Positions 53,221 to 64,000 of a DNA stretch of 64,000 bases are shown here, piece by piece; position 1 is the stretch's first letter; each line of letters begins with the position of its first letter. This DNA comes from Ursus arctos (taxonomy: Eukaryota > Chordata > Mammalia > Carnivora > Ursidae), in assembly GCF_023065955.2 (NCBI RefSeq), contig NW_026622874.1:12382001-12446000 (forward strand), written 5' to 3'. The position numbers were made by a program, and so were the translations under genes. The notes beneath the pieces are model-generated. The model had not been told where the DNA came from, did no database searches, and saw only the letters and a program-made list of their open reading frames with translations.

Positions 53221-56189
53221 GTTGGTTATTCAGAGTTTCCTAATTACCTTCCTCTGTGAGAGGGTCCACACTGCAGGTTGTGGCATCACTTCCTGTGTTT
53301 CTCAAATACTAGCAGGAACCTACCGCTGTGTGCCTAGAATTTACATTATAGGATTATATTATGAAATCCTGTTAATTTTGTATTTTCATTACCTTTGGTT
53401 TCAAAGGTCAGCATTTTACGTTCTCTCAGCATTTTCCACCTTTAAGAGGTTATCCAAACTTTTCTTAAGTATGAAAAAATAAAGGTGCAGCTCATTCAAG
53501 TTTTTGTGGCTGTTTCCTGTAGCACCTCCCTATGCCCTTCTAGTTCTCATTTGTAACACTGATCTGAAGCCAGAGTGATGTATTTCTCTCACCTGCCTTG
53601 ATCACTGAGAAAATAAAGTATTTTAGGACTAGGTCACAGGCCAAAGAGAAATGTCTTTCTTTCTCAGGAGATCCCTGAACAATACATCAGTAAATTGTCT
53701 GGATTTGGGCCTGAAATTTCATGAATAAAGGCTCTTTTTTCTGGGCACACAACCCTTTGTTCACTTCCCCTGATTTTATTCCATTCTTTGGATCAATGTT
53801 TTTTAACGTGTAGTCCCTACCAACCTTTCTAACCTCACCAAAAGCTACAAATCACAAAATTACTAGACAAAAGTCAATCGTTTTTATATATTTTAGAGTT
53901 AGCAAACTGGCTCTTTTTATACTGCAGCTAATCTATTTTATCTATACAGTTTTTAAGATTTTAATCTAATATTTTAAAACGATGATATTTTACATAAAAA
54001 TCTAGAGATCTGTCTTCTTTTGAAAAATCAGAAAATCAGGCAACACTGGATCTCCCTGTACAGTAATAACTGGCCTCTTTTAAACTAAATTTAAATTCCC
54101 TGTTTCACTGTATTCATTTTTGGCCTGCTTCACTCATTTCTTGTAACTTCCTCTGCACCTATAGAATTTGTTTTGACTGATGCTGTGTACAAACTGCAAT
54201 CCCTTAAATTATATGGAACAAAAGTCACAACCATTTGCAAAATTTTTCATCTCCTTCTTCATATAGTTTTATGATCTTTTTTGTTTGAACAAACCTTCAC
54301 ATTTATATTATTATAACCAAGTAAATACTGGTCACTGCTGAGCCACTTAGTGGATTCGATTACATTTTCTTCCTTGAACAACTTTTGTTTTCACTGGAGT
54401 TAATAATTGCCTTGTATCCTTTGTTTAACCTTACAAATACTATCTCTAATTCATCCCCCAGGCTCTCCCACGGAATTATGATTCTCTTCTCAATATGTTT
54501 AAACATATTGGCTGGTCCATCAGCTTAATTCTTCTTTAAACTGTCTCTTAAAAATAGTTCTTCTGCTTGTCTTCCTTCTCTAGTCAAGGCTGCATCACTG
54601 TTGCCTGGATAACCCTGTTTTCTGGAGCCTTTATTGTCCTGCTGTTTAGTTTATTCTCTCCTTCTAGTAGTGTACCTCCTCCAGTGGTTCTCTGAGAAGT
54701 TATACATGTGAAATACAAGACTGTAGACCTTGAACGTCTTGTGATATCATTATCGGATTCCCATTTGATTAGACTAAGGCTTAGCTTTGGGCTTTCTTAG
54801 GTCTGTTATGTTAGTTGTCAGTCATCTATGTTCAATCTTCTAATATGTTTTTTTGTTTATTTATTCTTACTTTTTCCTCTTTTTTTTTCCTTGTGGGTTC
54901 ATACCTCTGATACTTTTACAGTCGTTTTAGTAACGTTTTGGGTGAAAAAGAATTAAATGCGTCTACATAATCGGTCATATTTAATCAGAAGCTTGGATTA
55001 CTTTTGTAATCAGAAAAGAATAAATCTACTTCCATAAATAAGCAGGGTTTGGCTCTTTGTTGACCACTCCCTCCAAAAAAATTATATTTAAAATGCAAGT
55101 ATTGACTCCATAGCCATGCTTTTATGAACTCTCTACCTGACCAACTTAGAAGAGTCAGTCTATAAACATAGCCTCTGAGATGCACTATATAACACTGAGT
55201 AGGAAGAGTAAGATGTCCCCGATTAAGTTTAAAAAAAAAAAAAAGAGCTGGTCACAAATGATGTATTTAATTATGCTGCAACTCCTTTCTCAGTAATCAC
55301 GGCCTTTTGGGGGACTAAGAAAAACTGAAGACCAATCAGCTCAACATTTCTAGGGAGACTGATTATCCTGGAGCAGCCAAAGTTGCAAAACTACCTCAAA
55401 CCTGTCTCAAAGGTTTGCATCATTTTTACTTTATGAAACTCCTCCCTTGGTGTAATATTACATAATTTTCCCCAACTTGGCTGCTCTAATACCTCACCTT
55501 TGCCCTTGTATTAGTTTTCTATTGCTGCGTAACTAATCACTGCAAACTTACCAACTCATAACCACACCCATTTATCATTCTCAGTCACGTAGGTCAGAAG
55601 CACAGCGTAGTTCAGTGGGTTTCTCTGCGTAGGGCCGGGCTCTTATCTAGAGGCCTTGGAGAAGAATCTGCTTCCAAGTTCATACAGGGTGGTGGCTGAA
55701 TGCAGTTTCTTGCTGATGTTAGGCTAAGGTCTTTGTTTCCTTGCTGGCTATAAACTGGGGATTCCTGTCTCATCTTCTTTCATCTTCTCCTTAGGAGTTC
55801 TTGATATTTCATTATGCTTTTTATCCATAAATACATACTAGACTACTAATGCTCAGGTCAATCTTTTATGTCTAGCACAAATAGGACAACAGATAAATAT
55901 CCAAAATTACATGGGGAGAAGCCTAAAAGCATTCCAAGACAAGAGAAGTACCCCCAGTTGGCACAGCTTAATCTCCAAGTCTCTTTTGGATCAATGCTCA
56001 GTCTTTCAGATCCCCCCAACCCCTGAATTTTTCCAAGATTGTATCTGAACTTATGGAGAAAAAGTACTGAAGTGACCTTAGAGTTTCTCAAATTCAAACA
56101 CAGATCCTGGGAATGTTCTCTGGCACCTCTAGTCTTTTGGTGTCCCCGTTTTGTTTGGTTATCATTCATGCTCATCCTTTAGGAATCTT

Positions 56190-57958
56190 TTTTTAATATA
56201 TTTAAATGTTTTTTAATTATATTATGTTAGTCACCATACAGTACATCCCTGGTTTCTGATGTAAAGTTCGATGATTCATTAGTTGCGTATAACACCCAGT
56301 GCACCATGCAATACGTGCCCTCCTTACTACCCATCACCGGTCTATCCCATTCCCCCACCCCCCTCCCCTCTGAAGCCCTCAGTTTGTTTCTCAGAGTCCA
56401 TAGTCTCTCATGCTTCATTCCCCCTTCTGATTACCCCCCCTTCTTTATCCCTTTCTTCCCCTACCGATCTTCCTAGTTCTTATGTTCCATAGATGAGAGA
56501 AATCATATGATAATTGTCTTTCTCTGCTTGACTTATTTCACTTAGCATTATCTCCTCCAGTGCCGTCTATGTTGCAGCAAATGTTGAGAACTCGTTCTTT
56601 CTGATAGCTGAGTAATATTCCATTGTATATATGGACCACAACTTCTTAATCCAGTCATCTGTTAAGGGCATCTCGGTTCCTTTCATGATTTAGCTATTGT
56701 GGACAATGCTGCTATGAACATTGGGGTGCATATGGCCCTTCTCTTCACTACGTCTGTATCTTTGGGGTAAATACTCAGTAGTGCAATGGCTGGGTCATAG
56801 GGTAGCTCAATTTTTAACTTTTTAAGGGACCTCCACACTGTTTTCCAGAGTGGCTGTACCAACTTGCATTCCCACCAACAATGTAGGAGGGATCCCCTTT
56901 CTCCACATCCTCTCCAGCAATTGTTGTTTCTTGCCTTGTCAATTTTTGCCATTCTACCTGGTGTAAGGTGGTATCTTAGTGTGATTTGGTTTGAATTTCC
57001 CTGATGGCTAATGATTTTGAACATTTTTTCATGTGTCTGTTAGCTATTTGTATGTCATCATCAGAAAAGTGTCTGTTCACATCTTCTGCCCATTTTATGA
57101 TTTGTTTATTTGTTTCTCATGTATTGAGTTTGAGAAGTTCTTTATAGATATCGGATACCAGTCTTTTATCTGTAGCATCATTTGCAAATATATTCTCCCA
57201 TTCCATGGGCTGCCTCTCAGTTTTTTTGACTTTTTCCTTGGCTGTGCAGAAGCTTTTTATCTTGATGAAGTCCCACAAGTTCATTTTATCTTTGCCTTTG
57301 GAGATGTGTCATGAAAAAGGTTGCTGTGGCAGATGTCGTAGAGGTTGCTGCCTATGTTCTTCTCCTGGATTTTGACGGATTCCTGTCTCACATCAAGGTC
57401 TTTCATCCATTTGGAGTTTATCTTTGTGTATGGTGTGAGAGAGTGGTCAAGTTTCATTCTTTTGCATGTAGCTGTCCAATTTTCCCAGCACCATTTATTG
57501 AAGAGACTGTCTTTTTTCCACCGGATGTTTTTTCCTGCTTTATCAAAGATTAGTTGCCCAAAGAGCCGAGGGTCCATTTCTGGGTTCTCTATTCTGTTCC
57601 ATTGGTCTATGTGTCTGTTTTTGTGCCAGTACCATGCTGTCTTTGTGATCACAGCTTTGTAGTACAGCTCGAAATCCGGCATTGTGATGCTCCCAACTTT
57701 GTTTTCCCTTTTCAACAGTTCCTTGGCGATTCGGGGCCTTCTCTGGTTCCATTCAAATTTAAGGACTATTTGTTCCAGTTCTTTGAAAAATGTCCTCAGT
57801 ATTTTGATCGGGATAGCATTGAAAGTGTAGATTGCTCTGGGTAGCATGGACATTTTAACTATGTTAATTCTTCCGATCCATGAGCATGGAATATTTTTCC
57901 ATCTTTTTGTGTCTTCCTCAATGTCTTTCGAGAGTGATTCATAGTTTCTAGAATATAG
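56190..57958 (-). mobile_element. 5'-truncated L1 antisense in FMO3 intron 2
   Basis: 1.77 kb holding the last part of L1 ORF2 and the 3' UTR. Two frames remain (57281-57853, 190 codons; 56683-57024, 113 codons) with a break between them, so no working protein. The reverse transcriptase core lies in the missing 5' part. Target-site duplication ATCCTTTAGGAATCTT at 56174-56189 and 57959-57974. Its 3' UTR is close to that of 7520-8119. Confidence 0.97.
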
Positions 57959-57974
57959 ATCCTTTAGGAATCTT

Positions 57975-58911
57975 AAATTGAAGACAGCAATTGATGAACT
58001 TGGAGACTGTCCTCTCTTAGCTTAGTTAAAGGCCAATGGACCTTGACAGTTAGACCCCATTTGCCTCCCATGAGCATATCAGATGAACCTCCCCAAGATC
58101 CAGTTTTCCCATGGAGTTCCTGAACCAAGTAGCCTACTTCACAGCTCTCTCCTAAAATGCCTCTTAGCCCCCTCCATGGCAACTCTCTGGTAGACTACCT
58201 GCTATGAGTCTCAGATAATTTCTGCATCCCTGTTGGGAGCAAATGGGAACTCCTTGCTTTGCTCAAGCTGAATGGGTTCAAGAGAGCTAAACTAAGATCC
58301 TACTTCTTCCTAATCACTGTTACTTGACTTTTCTGTGTCAGCCTCCCCTACCTAGTTTGGTCCACCGGGAGTCTTTCAGGTAAGTGATATCTTACCAAAA
58401 TCTCAAATGTAAAAAAGAAGCCCCTCTGCCCTCAGTGTTCCCCTCAATTTTACATGAGGTATGTTAATCTTGAAATTCCAGCCCAAAGAATAAGCTTTAA
58501 GACATAGATGATTTACCACCACCCTTTCCTCCCTCTATTCCCCTTTCTCCTACCCAACACTCCAAACTTCAACCTTCCATTTCCTTTAAACCACTGCATT
58601 TCAGACTAAAAATTGTGACCTATTAGTGTGCTATGAAATAAATTAATGAATCAATCTGCATTTTTAAATGGAATGGATAGAAAATATCAGAATGCAACTC
58701 AAGTAGTTAGATATGATTTATTCATAATACTTTTGTTGTGTGTGTGTGTACTGTGTTACAATATAAAATATATTACTAGCTATAGGTTGTGGTCAAAACT
58801 TTTGAAAAACACTATTATAAACATAATCTAAGTTGTCTCTGCTTTAAGTACATAAGAAAATATTATGGTCTAATTCACCAGAACTACCTCATGATGTGTT
58901 AAAGGAGTTTT
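57975..58911. other. Intronic sequence, nothing recognised
   Basis: Anonymous sequence within FMO3 intron 2, with a short TG run at 58737-58750. Confidence 0.5.
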
Positions 58912-59250
58912 TTTTTTTTTTTTTATTGTGGTAAATACACCACAGTAAACATTTACCATTTAACCTTCTTAAAGTGTACAGTTCTGTGGCATTAAGTTTA
59001 TGCACATTGTTGTACAATTATACCATCATCCATGGTCAGAACATTTTTCAATCTTCCCAAACTAAAACTCTGCCAATTAGACAATAACTCCCCTTCCTCC
59101 TTCTTCTCAGCCCCAGGCAACCACCATTCTTTCTGTCTCTATGAATTTGATAACTCTGGGTTTCTCATATAAGTGGAATCATACAGTATTTGTCCTTTTG
59201 TGACTGGCTCATTTCACTTAGCATAATGTCCTAAAAGTTAATCCATATCA
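58912..59250 (-). mobile_element. Old L1 3' region
   Basis: 'ttattgtggtaaatacac', 'tttaaccttcttaaagtgtacagttctgtggcattaag', 'ttgtacaattataccatcatcc', 'gccccaggcaaccaccattct' and 'catataagtggaatcatacagtat' are a classic old L1 3' region in reverse. It ends about 285 bp before exon 3. Confidence 0.8.
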
Positions 59251-59534
59251 TAAAGAAGGAATTTTCTTTCTTTAATTCTATTTATATATTCCTAAAAAGG
59301 CATGATGAAATTCAAAATTTGTTTCCCTTAGAAACGATGTTAAGGAAGATACATTCTTCCATGTTCTAAGTTCCTTTGATCAGCATCAAATTGTTTAATT
59401 AAAGTTAATTTATTCTTCATCTTACTGAATTTCCTTATGGATAAAGGTGAGTGATAATTATTTGGAACTGGCACTGACCATGGTAAGTGTACCCATTTAC
59501 AAACTTTCTTCCACTTGAAATTGTAAATTTACAG

Positions 59535-59723
59535 GACCATGCAGAGGAAGGCAGAGCTAGCATTTACCAGTCTGTCTTTACCAACTCTTCCAAAGAGATG
59601 ATGTGTTTCCCAGACTTCCCATATCCTGATGACTTCCCCAATTTTATGCACAACAGCAAGCTCCAGGAATATATCACTGCATTTTCCAAAGAAAAGAAGC
59701 TCCTGAAATACATACAATTTAAG
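59535..59723 (+). CDS. FMO3: FMO3 exon 3
   Basis: 189 bases in phase 0 between TTTACAG and GTAAGA, encoding residues 45-107, starting [20 protein letters not shown] and ending LLKYIQFK. The [19 protein letters not shown] string and [12 protein letters not shown] are FMO-family hallmarks that complete the first FAD domain. N61 and M66, positions where human FMO3 loss-of-function variants are known, are the usual residues here. '[12 protein letters not shown]' is FMO3-like rather than FMO6-like (which has NYIHH). Confidence 0.95.
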
Positions 59724-60606
59724 GTAAGATGCTATCAAAAGATTAGTTTTAGGCATAACTGTGAGGAATTTTATATTTATTAGCAAATTCTTATTTGTTC
59801 CTTTCAGTATTTCTTCTTTATTTGTCAAACATTTTTAACAGTGTGGTCTCCCTGACCCTAGATTTAGAGAATACATTGGAAATTTACAAAATACCACCTA
59901 CAGTTCTTTGACCAAAATGCCACTAACTTAGAAATCAATAAAAAATAAATAAATGTAAAACAGCCATAAATTCAAAACTCTTTATTTCTGAGCAATTTAT
60001 GGCTCAAAGAAGAAATTGCAATGGAAATTTCGATATTTAGATCTGAATGATAACTTAAATTCTACATATCAATACTTGTGGGAAGCATAAAGACCAAAAT
60101 TTTCATGAAAATTATAAGCTTAAATACTTATTTAGAAAAATAAGAGAGTTTCAAAAACTAATAAGATAAAGAAATTAGGAAAAGAAAAGCAGAATAAACC
60201 TAAGGAACATAGAATGAACCAGAAACCCAAAGAACATAGAATGAACAAGATAATAAAAAGAAATTAGAAATAAAAAAAATCATATTAAGAAGATAGAAAG
60301 TTCATCCTTTGAAAAGGAAAAATTAGGCAAATAGCTGAAAGTTTGAGGAAAAAGGAACAAAGATACAAATAAATAATATTAGAAATGAAAAAATGGATAA
60401 AACTTATGTGGATGAAATAGAAAATGTAACAAGAATGCTATAAAACTGTTTGCCAAATAATATTTAAATTGGTTAAATTTAAAATCTTTTTTTAAACTTG
60501 CCAAAATTCACACAAAAAGAAGTAAAATGCCTGAATAGTCCTTTGATAACTTAGAGTTCTTTTGACTCGGAAACTAAAATTTTTCCCATTAAGAAAAGAT
60601 CCCATA

Positions 60607-60805
60607 GGGGCACCTGGGTGGCACAGCAGTTAAGCGTCTGCCTTCGGCTCAGGGCGTGATCCCGGCGTTATGGGATCGAGCCCCACATCAGGCTCCTCTG
60701 CTATGAGCCTGCTTCTTCCTCTCCCACTCCCCCTGCTTGTGTTCCCTCTCTCGCTGGCTGTCTCTATCTCTGTCAAATAAATAAATAAAATCTTTAATAA
60801 AAAAG
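60607..60805 (+). mobile_element. CanSINE in FMO3 intron 3
   Basis: Starts GGGGCACCTGGGTGGCACAG. Target-site duplication AAGAAAAGATCCCA on both sides. Confidence 0.97.
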
Positions 60806-61497
60806 AAAAGAAAAGATCCCAAAGGTAATTCCAAATTTGCAAAAAACAAATTATTTCAATATTTTATAAACTCCAGATACTAAAAAATAAAGTATGACTT
60901 CCAAACTTATTTTATGACATTATAACCTTGACATCAAAAGCAAGCAAAAATAATAGGAAATAGGAAAATTACAGACATATTTCCCTCATGAAAATTAGTG
61001 AGAAAAACTTCAAAAATAAATCCAACAAAATATTTTTAAAAATTAACTATCTTCATTGAGGCTAAGGATACAGAATATCTCAATATTATGAGATATAAAT
61101 ATGTAAGTCAGTGCAAAACCCTGTCACAGGAAGCAAACAATACATTTACCAAATTCTGAAAAGGCATTAAATAAAATTTAACATCCATTTCTACCTAAAA
61201 GAAAGACAAAAGAAAAAAAAAAAAGAAAATAAATTCTCACCAGCCTAAGATTAGAATTTTCTTGATCTATAGAAACATATAAATATTATCTTAAATCTGC
61301 ACTGCTCAATACGGTAGCCACTAACCAAAAATTGAGATGTGCTGTAAGCATAAAGTATACACTGCATCTCAAAGTCTTATTATAAAAAAGAATATAGTAT
61401 ATTTATTAATAATTTTTATTTTGGTTACTTGTTAAAACAATGATATATCAGATACATTATGTTAAATTATACTTCTTTTTCTATTTTTATTTTTATT

Positions 61498-61689
61498 TTT
61501 TTTTTAAGATTTTATTTATTTGACAGAGATAGAGACAGCCAGCGAGAGAGGGAACACAAGCAGGGGGAGTGGGAGAGGAAGAAGCAGGCTCATAGCTGAA
61601 GAGCCTGATGTGGGGCTCGATCCCAGAACGCCGGGATCACGCCCTGAGCCAAAGGCAGGCGCTTAACCGCTGTACCACCCAGGCGCCCC
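61498..61689 (-). mobile_element. CanSINE in FMO3 intron 3
   Basis: Head end GGCGCCCC at 61682-61689. Target-site duplication CTTTTTCTATTTTTA on both sides. Confidence 0.95.
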
Positions 61690-62499
61690 TCTTTTTCTAT
61701 TTTTAATGTGACTACTAGAAAATTTTAAATTATATATGTCGCTCCTATTATATTGCTACTGGATAGTACTGCACTAAAGGTGCAGAGTTAGAGTCATTTC
61801 CTTTAAAATCCAGAACAAGACAAGGATTCCTATTATTACTGCTTCTTTTCAATAATCTCAAGACATTTAAGAGACAGGATGGTAAGTAAAGAAAAATAAA
61901 TAAAAGGAATGAAAACAAACAAACAAAAAGTAACATTCATCACAGATGATATGACTCTCTACATGGAAAACCCAAAAGAATCTAGAGACAAATTACTAGA
62001 TTTAATAACAACATAAAAACATTAGACAAGGTGGTGGTATATAAGATCAAGATATAAAAATCAAATGCATTTCTGTAAGCCAGCAGCAAAAAACAGAAAC
62101 TATAGTCCAAAAAGGAACCACTTACCATAGCATAAATAAATGAATAATCCCAGAGTTATTCTAAATAAATGATATGCAAGATTATGGATTCATCAGTGCT
62201 TGTTTTACTATATTTCATAAGTAACAGGCATTATGCAGATATGTGTACATGTATTGTTTAATAAGTATGAAATGCTATTCGTAATAAAGTTTATAAGAAC
62301 AATTCTTACCAGATACAGGTTCTCTTCCCAACACGATCAGAAAAATTGAAAAAATATTTTTGATGAGGGAGCATACCAATCAACAGGCAGCTGTTTGGCT
62401 GTGAATAAATACTTATTGCTAATCTAATCTAGTGCTACTCAGCATATGGGCCAAATAGCATCAACATCTCCTGGGAGCTCGTTAGAAATTCAGATTTTC

Positions 62500-62709
62500 G
62501 GGGCGCCTGGGTGGCACAGCGGTTGAGCGTCTGCCTTCGGCTCAGAGCGTGATCCCGGCGTTATGGGATCGAGCCCCACATCGGGCTCCTCTGCTGTGAG
62601 CCTGCTTCTTCCTCTCCCACTCCCCTTGCTTGTGTTCCCTCTCTCGCTGGCTGTCTCTCTCTCTGTCGAATAAATAAATAAAATCTTTAAAAAAAAAAAA
62701 AAAAAAAAA
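62500..62709 (+). mobile_element. CanSINE in FMO3 intron 3
   Basis: Starts GGGGCGCCTGGGTGGCACAG with a long A tail. Target-site duplication GAAATTCAGATTTTC (left copy shifted by one base) at 62485-62499 and 62710-62724. Confidence 0.97.
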
Positions 62710-63084
62710 GAAATTCAGATTTTCATGTCCTATGCCAGATCTACTGACTCAACATCTGGGACTGTGGCCTGGGAATCTATACTTCTACAGGCTTTCCAGG
62801 TAATCCTTATGCACACTAAATTTGAGAACTCATTCTCTGAATACAGACAATATCTTTCATTTTAAGACAATAATATTAAAAAATAAAATAGCTAAAAAGA
62901 TACGTTAGCAAGTAGTTATTACTACAAAAATGATATGCCACCAGATTACTTAGTAGATGTGGTACATGCCACCTGTAAGCTATGCTTGAATTCACAGTCA
63001 TATCTCCAAGAGGGGAGTCACTCAGTGCAGAACATACTGGCTGCGCCCAAGAAGCCATGTGAAGATAAAAAATATATATTTACC

Positions 63085-63263
63085 TGGGCACCTGGGTGGT
63101 TCAGTCAGTTAAGCGTCTGCCTTTGGATCGGGTCATGATCCCAAAGTCCTGGGATTGAGCCCCACAGCTGGCTCCCTGCTCAGCAGAGAGCCTGCCTCTC
63201 CCTCTACCCCACCCCAATTGTGCTCTCTCTCTCTCTCTCAAATAATCAAATAAAGTCATTATA
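63085..63263 (+). mobile_element. Older-type CanSINE in FMO3 intron 3
   Basis: 'tgggcacctgggtggttcagtcagttaagcgtctgcc', a shorter CT-rich body with TCTCTCTCTC and AAATAATCAAATAAAG. It is followed by an ATTT array to about 63290. Confidence 0.9.
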
Positions 63264-63330
63264 TATTTATTTATTTATTTATTTACTATTTAATGTTTTA
63301 ACTTTTGAATTTTGAAGTCATAATATGTAT

Positions 63331-63516
63331 CTTTTTAAATGTTTTTTAAATGTATTATTTATTTGAGAGAGAGAGCATGAGTGGGGGGTGAAAGGCAGAG
63401 GAAGAAGCAGGCTTCCAGCTGAGCAGGGGGCCCTAGGCGGGATTCAGTCGCAGGGCTCCAGGATCCTACCGTGAGCTGAAGGCAGATGCTTAAGTGACTG
63501 AGCCACCCAGGTGCCC
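63331..63516 (-). mobile_element. Older-type CanSINE in FMO3 intron 3
   Basis: Head end CCACCCAGGTGCCC. Target-site duplication TCATAATATGTA at 63318-63329 and 63517-63528. It lies 140 bp before exon 4. Confidence 0.93.
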
Positions 63517-63655
63517 TCATAATATGTAGCTTAATCATGGACTAAGTATTTTTCCTAAGCCACTGTTAGGGATTTTTTTCCTGTACTATTTGATCAAGTT
63601 GGTGCCAAATCTACCTGTTAGCATAAAAAAGGCTATCATTCTGTGTTTCTTTTAG

Positions 63656-63818
63656 ACACTTGTATCTGGTATAAATAAACGTCCTGATTTCTCAGTCACC
63701 AGCCAATGGGATGTTACCATTGAAAGGGATGGTAAAAAAGAATCAGTTGTTTTTGATGCTGTATTGATTTGTTCTGGACACCATGTATACCCCAACCTAC
63801 CAAAAGAGTCTTTTCCAG
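63656..63818 (+). CDS. FMO3: FMO3 exon 4
   Basis: 163 bases between TTCTTTTAG and GTAAGG, phase 0 in and phase 1 out, encoding residues 108-161 and the first base of codon 162. The sequence [20 protein letters not shown] ... [11 protein letters not shown] then [12 protein letters not shown] is the FMO3 course. D132, P153 and E158, all positions of known human FMO3 variants (P153L is a trimethylaminuria allele, E158K a common polymorphism), carry the ancestral residue. The exon leads into the NADPH-binding part, which lies beyond the window. Confidence 0.95.
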
Positions 63819-64000
63819 GTAAGGCTGAAATTTAGTCTGCTATCCACACATCTGGCATGAATGAATATCTTGATAATGTCTTTTTTAATATATATAAAAG
63901 TACAGATTGAATTAAAATATGCTTCTATCATATATAATATACGTGGAGTATTAAAGTTCCATGTTATTGTGACTGCATTCACCCACAAGTCTTTTACCGC
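63819..64000 (+). other. FMO3: Start of FMO3 intron 4
   Basis: GTAAGG donor at 63819, then AT-rich sequence to the end of the window. Exons 5 onward are outside. Confidence 0.85.

Larger units (their letters stand above)
59724..63655 (+). other. FMO3: FMO3 intron 3
   Basis: A 3.9-kb phase-0 intron with GTAAGA donor and TTCTTTTAG acceptor. Very AT-rich, with five CanSINE insertions (60607, 61498, 62500, 63085, 63331). The rest is anonymous. Confidence 0.85.

Overview
This is nuclear DNA from a carnivore mammal, most likely a caniform and probably a bear or panda. The evidence is about twenty copies of the tRNA-Lys-derived carnivore SINE (CanSINE), carnivore-type L1 3' ends, and split genes with GT/AG introns. 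Nothing bacterial or phage-like is present. The bear assignment rests on the form of the SINE and is an inference.

Layout. At 1452-1774 is the last coding exon of a HEAT-repeat gene read as MROH9 (+ strand), with a poly(A) signal at 1917-1922. At the right end are coding exons 2, 3 and 4 of a flavin-containing monooxygenase read as FMO3 (+ strand: 50298-50435, 59535-59723, 63656-63818). All three have correct splice sites and phases; the rest of the gene lies beyond the window. MROH9 then FMO3 is the order known at human 1q24.3.

The 48 kb between the two genes is a graveyard. From 20.1 to 36.0 kb, on the + strand and in collinear order, are decayed pieces of a further FMO gene: exon-2-like, exon-5-like, exon-7-like and last-exon-like. 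Two pieces still carry splice donors at the family's exon boundaries, so this looks like an old unprocessed tandem duplicate just upstream of FMO3. A class II endogenous retrovirus (30.65-34.37 kb, minus strand) sits in its last intron. It is internally deleted, and its primer-binding site matches tRNA-Trp.

From about 37.97 to 45.63 kb lies a large nuclear mitochondrial insertion (NUMT). It keeps mitochondrial gene order: CYTB tail, tRNA-Thr, tRNA-Pro, control region, tRNA-Phe, 12S, tRNA-Val, 16S (internally deleted), tRNA-Leu, ND1, tRNA-Ile/Gln/Met, ND2, the WANCY tRNA cluster and the first half of COX1. Four full-length SINEs and one 33-bp SINE tail were later inserted into it, four of the five with clear target-site duplications.

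Elsewhere there are L1 fragments, including an antisense L1 with a clean target-site duplication in FMO3 intron 2. There are also two solo LTRs of one family in opposite orientation, one of which is part of a three-layer nest at 7.1-8.6 kb. MLT1-type LTRs, MIR and L2 relics and several microsatellites fill in the rest. Only the two split genes are likely to make protein. Most other open frames are SINE-, L1-, ERV- or chance-derived.
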